The translations under genes were made by a program, and so were the position numbers. Source: Theristus sp. LFF4_11 (taxonomy: Eukaryota > Nematoda > Chromadorea > Monhysterida > Xyalidae). From it: a stretch of DNA of 64,000 bases. Shown one piece after another: positions 60,868 through 64,000 of the stretch. The DNA lies in the NCBI GenBank assembly GCA_030248135.1, contig JASANC010001083.1, positions 29,575-93,574 on the forward strand, written 5' to 3'. Positions within the stretch are counted from its first letter, which is position 1. Each line of letters begins with the position of its first letter. The notes under the pieces were generated by a model. That model saw only the letters and a list, made by a program, of their open reading frames with translations. It did not search any database and was not told the DNA's origin.

Positions 60868-61608
60868 TCACTCCTCCTCCTTCGCCGTCAGCAGCCGGGG
60901 CGGCTGCCAGATTCGTTCCGCGATCAGTCGCTCGAAGTTTCGATAGTCCCAAACGACATGGACCGGCAGAACGTAGTGTCGCCTGACGTTGTTGTTGAGC
61001 GCTTTCTGATCAACATGATCGTTCTCTTTGTTCTCCGGGCAAATTGTCGACGTCGACACTGGTTGGCTCGATCCGACAGAGGCCTCGAGACAGCATTCGA
61101 CATCCACGATCGCCATTAGTAGACATTCGATTATCTGGACGAAAAAAACCATAAAAATATAAGAGTCGATAAGATTGCCTGACAAACAGATTGCCTGATT
61201 CATTGAAATGGCTCGACTAAATATCAGGTTTTGCTTGGGAAACGAACGGCGTTCGCTTTTTCATATCTGCGGCCCATTTTTGCGGTCGTGTTTGCGATTG
61301 TGCGATGCTTTTATACTACGACCAACGTAATTCGCGACACGCTAGAATTTTAGGAGGAGACTCAAACGAAACTCGCAACTCTCGCGCACCGTGCACCGCG
61401 GCAACAACGACGGCACCTCGACCGTGTAGTCGACGATGCCGAAGCGTCGTTCCCGTCCATACAGGCGTCGAAGCGCCCGATACAGCACCTCTTCGACGTT
61501 CAATTCGCTGCGCTCGATTCGCAACCAACGACAATCGTCATTTGAATCCGAATCACCCACACCCTGCGCCGCATTGCACGGCCAACCGGCGCGTTTGCCT
61601 GGAATCAT
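60868..61608 (-). CDS. Unidentified two-exon (or longer) protein gene
   Basis: Two exons join in phase 0: 61608-61390 (from an ATG) and 61134-60868, about 161 residues if the in-frame TGA is the stop. The first exon holds LNVEEVLYRALRRLYGRE and FGIVDYTVEVPSLLPRC. The second begins IIECLLMAIVDVECCLEA and ends RRHYVLPVHVVWDYRNFERL, then IWQPPRLL and KEEE. The regular charged/hydrophobic spacing and third-position GC look coding, unlike surrounding DNA. I do not recognise the family; the first exon has a faint likeness to small RNase P subunits (Rpp14/Pop5 fold), too weak to name. Two points are open. GA|GTGAGT at the end of exon 2 is a consensus donor, so the gene may continue. The 5' side is also a perfect acceptor (gattccag) inside a tandem duplication, so the first exon may be internal. 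Confidence 0.55.
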
Positions 61609-61762
61609 TGCGGGACCATTCAGTTTTCATTTCAGCAGCAAGGTGTTCCGAATTTACGGTCATTCAAAAGTAATTCCTTTGCCTGAAATTATTGCGGGAC
61701 CCTTCAGTTTCTATTTAGCAGCAGGGTGTTCCGAATTTACGGTCATTCTAAAGTAGTTCCCC
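61594..61762. repeat. Two-copy 84-bp tandem duplication at an exon edge
   Basis: TTTGCCTGGAATCATTGCGG ... TTTACGGTCATTCAAAAGTA and TTTGCCTGAAATTATTGCGG ... TTTACGGTCATTCTAAAGTA are about 90% alike with an 84-bp period. On the minus strand each copy ends in an acceptor-like gattccag or aatttcag, directly beside the first coding exon at 61608. Confidence 0.75.
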
Positions 61763-62156
61763 ATGTAGCCACTATAGGTTGAGTACATTGGTCCATTTGA
61801 CCTTCCGTTTTCAACTGGCTTTTCTGCGGAAAACCGCAAAAACATGATCGCAACAAACAGAACTGGAAGTCATTTCTCAACTTGGCTTGTTGCAAGAGCG
61901 GCGAAAACGAAGTTCGAAATCCAATAGACCCGAAAACCGTTCTGTATTATTTGGCAAGTTCAGGTGTCAGGCAGTTGCACAAGGCAGCAAACCAAACACC
62001 AGACTGTTAATGCTACTTAACTGAGATCCTTGCGAAAATTCGGCCTTCATTTTTGCATTTCTCACCCCTAACAAATACTTGTGACGAACACTTCAGCTGA
62101 GTAAGCTTGCAGAAACTTAACCAGATCTGAGGTCATCATCAACATCTTCACTCATA
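61763..62156. other. Divergent intergenic space
   Basis: Separates the minus-strand gene at 61.6 kb from the plus-strand secreted-protein start at 62157. No exon or repeat family recognised. If the minus gene really begins at 61608, this about 390-bp segment is a shared divergent promoter. Confidence 0.3.
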
Positions 62157-62931
62157 ATGACGGTGGTCTGTTGTTCGCCCTGGAAACTGTTCATTTGGCT
62201 GCTGCTGATAATTTGCGCAGCAATCGGCAGTTGCAGTTACAGTATGTTTATTCATTACACCTGTCTTTTAACCTTCAAGTTGTATCGTTTCGCGCCATAC
62301 AAAGCACGCGAACAAAGAAAGAACGGAATTTCGATAAAAAGAAGACGGAGTTAGCCACAAATTGTTTTTTTGACCTCACCCAAAAACACGATCATCATTT
62401 AGGTATTCATCGACAATTCAGAGTTTCACGCGTTCTGTGTGTGCTCCTACAAAATAATATGGCAAATGTAAACTAACATGTTGTAGTTTTTGTTTGCTTT
62501 TTCAATTTCTTGGGACATTTTCACAGGGTGTTTCATAAAAAAAAACCTATGGACAAAACGGCTAGATCTGGAGTTTGGTTCAGCCATTGAGGCTGTACAT
62601 TCATTGTGTCGAAATTTGATTTTAAAACACTGAAGCACACTAGCAGTTGCAAATTGTATGTCACAAATGCAATCGATTTTTAGACATTTGTGAGTTTGCC
62701 GAAAAAATCGAATTCAACGGTAAACCAGCTGTTCGTCTCCAGCTACAAGAAGGCCACATCACGTGTTATGGGCGAATGGGATTCAGTAACCCTAGACAGT
62801 ACTGCGAAACGAATATCAAAAAGTTGACGGAAAGTATTCTGTGCGTAGCGAGGGACACCAGGAAATCTGACCCAGACTTTATTCTGCCACACTGCCTGAA
62901 GTTAACCGGATTTGCCTGTCAACTCAAACAC
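62157..62931 (+). CDS. Probable secreted Cys-rich protein gene (partial model)
   Basis: The exon 62157-62241 encodes a clear signal peptide (MTVVCCSPWKLFIWLLLIIC and so on) and ends at a GTATGT donor in phase 1. A second well-formed exon runs from an acceptor at 62646 to a GTAATT donor after 62931. It encodes about 95 residues with eight cysteines, including CHKCNRFLDIC, ITCYGRMGF and QYCETNIKKL. The phases do not join directly (1 versus 0). An exon such as 62402-62467 (acceptor catcatttag, donor GTAAAC) has the right phases but reads unconvincingly. The gene probably continues to the right, past the window or into exons I could not find. No family recognised; extracellular by the signal peptide, if both exons belong together. 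Confidence 0.45.
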
Positions 62932-63590
62932 GGTAATTCTGTCAAAAAACAAAAACATTGTCTGCGTGTTAGATTATTATCTTTCTTATTAAACGTGACC
63001 CAATATGCGTTTGCACGCACAAATAGGAAAAATGTTTCATGGCTGCACGGCAATTTGAAATCAGCAAAACTTAACGTGTTCTTACGGCAGATTTGTGCAA
63101 GAACGTGAGAAAAAAAAATCAATCAGAAGATTTTTCTCACTTTTCTCATTCGAATTACGTTCGGGCGCGAAACAACTTTTCATTTTTATCATTCACTCCG
63201 CCTCCTTCGCACGAAAAGATAATAACAGAAATTTTATACCAAGATCAAAACAAAAACGTATCACATGCAGACGCACTAACACTGAAAACAACCCTCGGAA
63301 CAATAACAACAACGCGAAACAACTTTCTCAGCTCATCTCGTGAAAGTAGAAGCAGACTGCTGGTTATAGTTCTAAAACTTTTGTTTAAATCAGAGAATAA
63401 CAAAAAACTTGGGACAATTTTGGAAAAGCGCATGATAACGCCATTAGCCGTCTTAGAACCACCGAAAAACGCCCAATGCACTTGAGTTACAGTTCATTAG
63501 CATACATTTTTTGATCACCACTTATTTCAAGTTTTATTTATGTGTCATATAGCTATAGAAACACTTCCTCAAAGATGGTGGGATACCATG
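62932..63590. other. Right-hand non-coding stretch
   Basis: Follows the GTAATT donor of the Cys-rich exon. The long plus-strand frame at 63093-63485 is Asn/Thr/Lys-rich and lacks any family signal or good splice context. I see no supported gene. Confidence 0.3.
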
Positions 63591-63847
63591 TAAAGTCTTG
63601 CATATTAGGTCTTTTTATATCAATTTGAACATCAAAAATTTCTGAAAAAAGGGGAATTTTGTGTGACAATCTTATAAGTGGGAGGAGGTTGTATAAAGTA
63701 GCAAAAATCAAGTCTGGGCCATATACGTTTATATTGTGGGATTTCGACCAATCAAAATTTTTGATTTTTTTGTTTCCCACCCATTGACACTCCGCCACTT
63801 TTGGGTGGGGTCTTATAAGTGGAAGGAACCTTATATGCAAGACTTTA
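63591..63847. mobile_element. Inverted-repeat element (TAAAGTCTTGCATATTAGG termini)
   Basis: TAAAGTCTTGCATATTAGG at the left and CCTTATATGCAAGACTTTA at the right form near-perfect inverted ends of a 257-bp element, bordered by TA. Inside, TCTTATAAGTGGGAGG and TCTTATAAGTGGAAGG recur as direct copies. MITE-like. Confidence 0.7.
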
Positions 63848-64000
63848 CCGTATTAACACGATACGTTAGTTTATGTAACGTCACGGACATGTTATTTTTG
63901 CTCGAGACGAGACGGTACACTACATGCAATATCGTGCACATGTAGATATGAACAAAAGTTTCTGTTAATATGAACAAAGATCAACACAAAATGTCAAGTG

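Noticed and set aside
62447..62638. Minus-strand frame next to a CACAGGGTGTTTCA mariner-type end
   Set aside because: Only one terminus is visible and the translated frame shows no transposase motif, so no element is annotated.

Overview
This is intron-rich animal nuclear DNA. The coding families (a DCAF6-type WD40 protein, synergin gamma, an RSKR-type kinase), the 100-2700 bp GT-AG introns and a miR-87 hairpin point to a protostome invertebrate. Several 5' exons start at a splice acceptor 12-50 nt before the ATG, as in trans-spliced transcripts, so a nematode is my favoured guess. Acceptors are looser than the strict TTTTCAG of Caenorhabditis, and I cannot name the species.

Layout. From 1 to about 23.1 kb three genes lie head-to-tail on the minus strand: a DCAF6-like CUL4-DDB1 substrate receptor (cut by the window start), a complete gamma-synergin-like adaptor with an EH domain, and a signal-peptide protein carrying two degenerate PEBP-like domains and a C-terminal membrane anchor. 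From 23.1 to 54.7 kb there is a 31.6-kb stretch with no convincing protein gene. It contains one well-supported non-coding gene, mir-87 (minus, ~36.36 kb), and a microsatellite-dense half (37-54 kb). From 54.7 to 58.7 kb a plus-strand gene encodes an RSKR/SgK494-like AGC-family kinase with a possible N-myristoylation signal. It is followed by a convergent minus-strand gene of unknown function (60.9-61.6 kb) and a plus-strand gene fragment for a secreted Cys-rich protein (62.2-62.9 kb).

Exon models were built by hand: donor/acceptor sites were chosen so that reading phases join and conserved motifs are continuous. For the three complete main genes the summed coding length is a multiple of three (SYNRG-like 1899 nt, PEBP-like 1812 nt, kinase 2037 nt).

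Introns and intergenic DNA hold many small inverted-repeat elements: two hAT-type MITEs with perfect 8-bp target duplications next to the synergin promoter, a mariner-like element with a dead transposase fragment, a tRNA-Cys-like SINE in two copies, and at least three families of short palindromes. The genes have no obvious shared pathway, although synergin (clathrin/AP-1 traffic) and the membrane-anchored PEBP protein both belong to the secretory/surface system.
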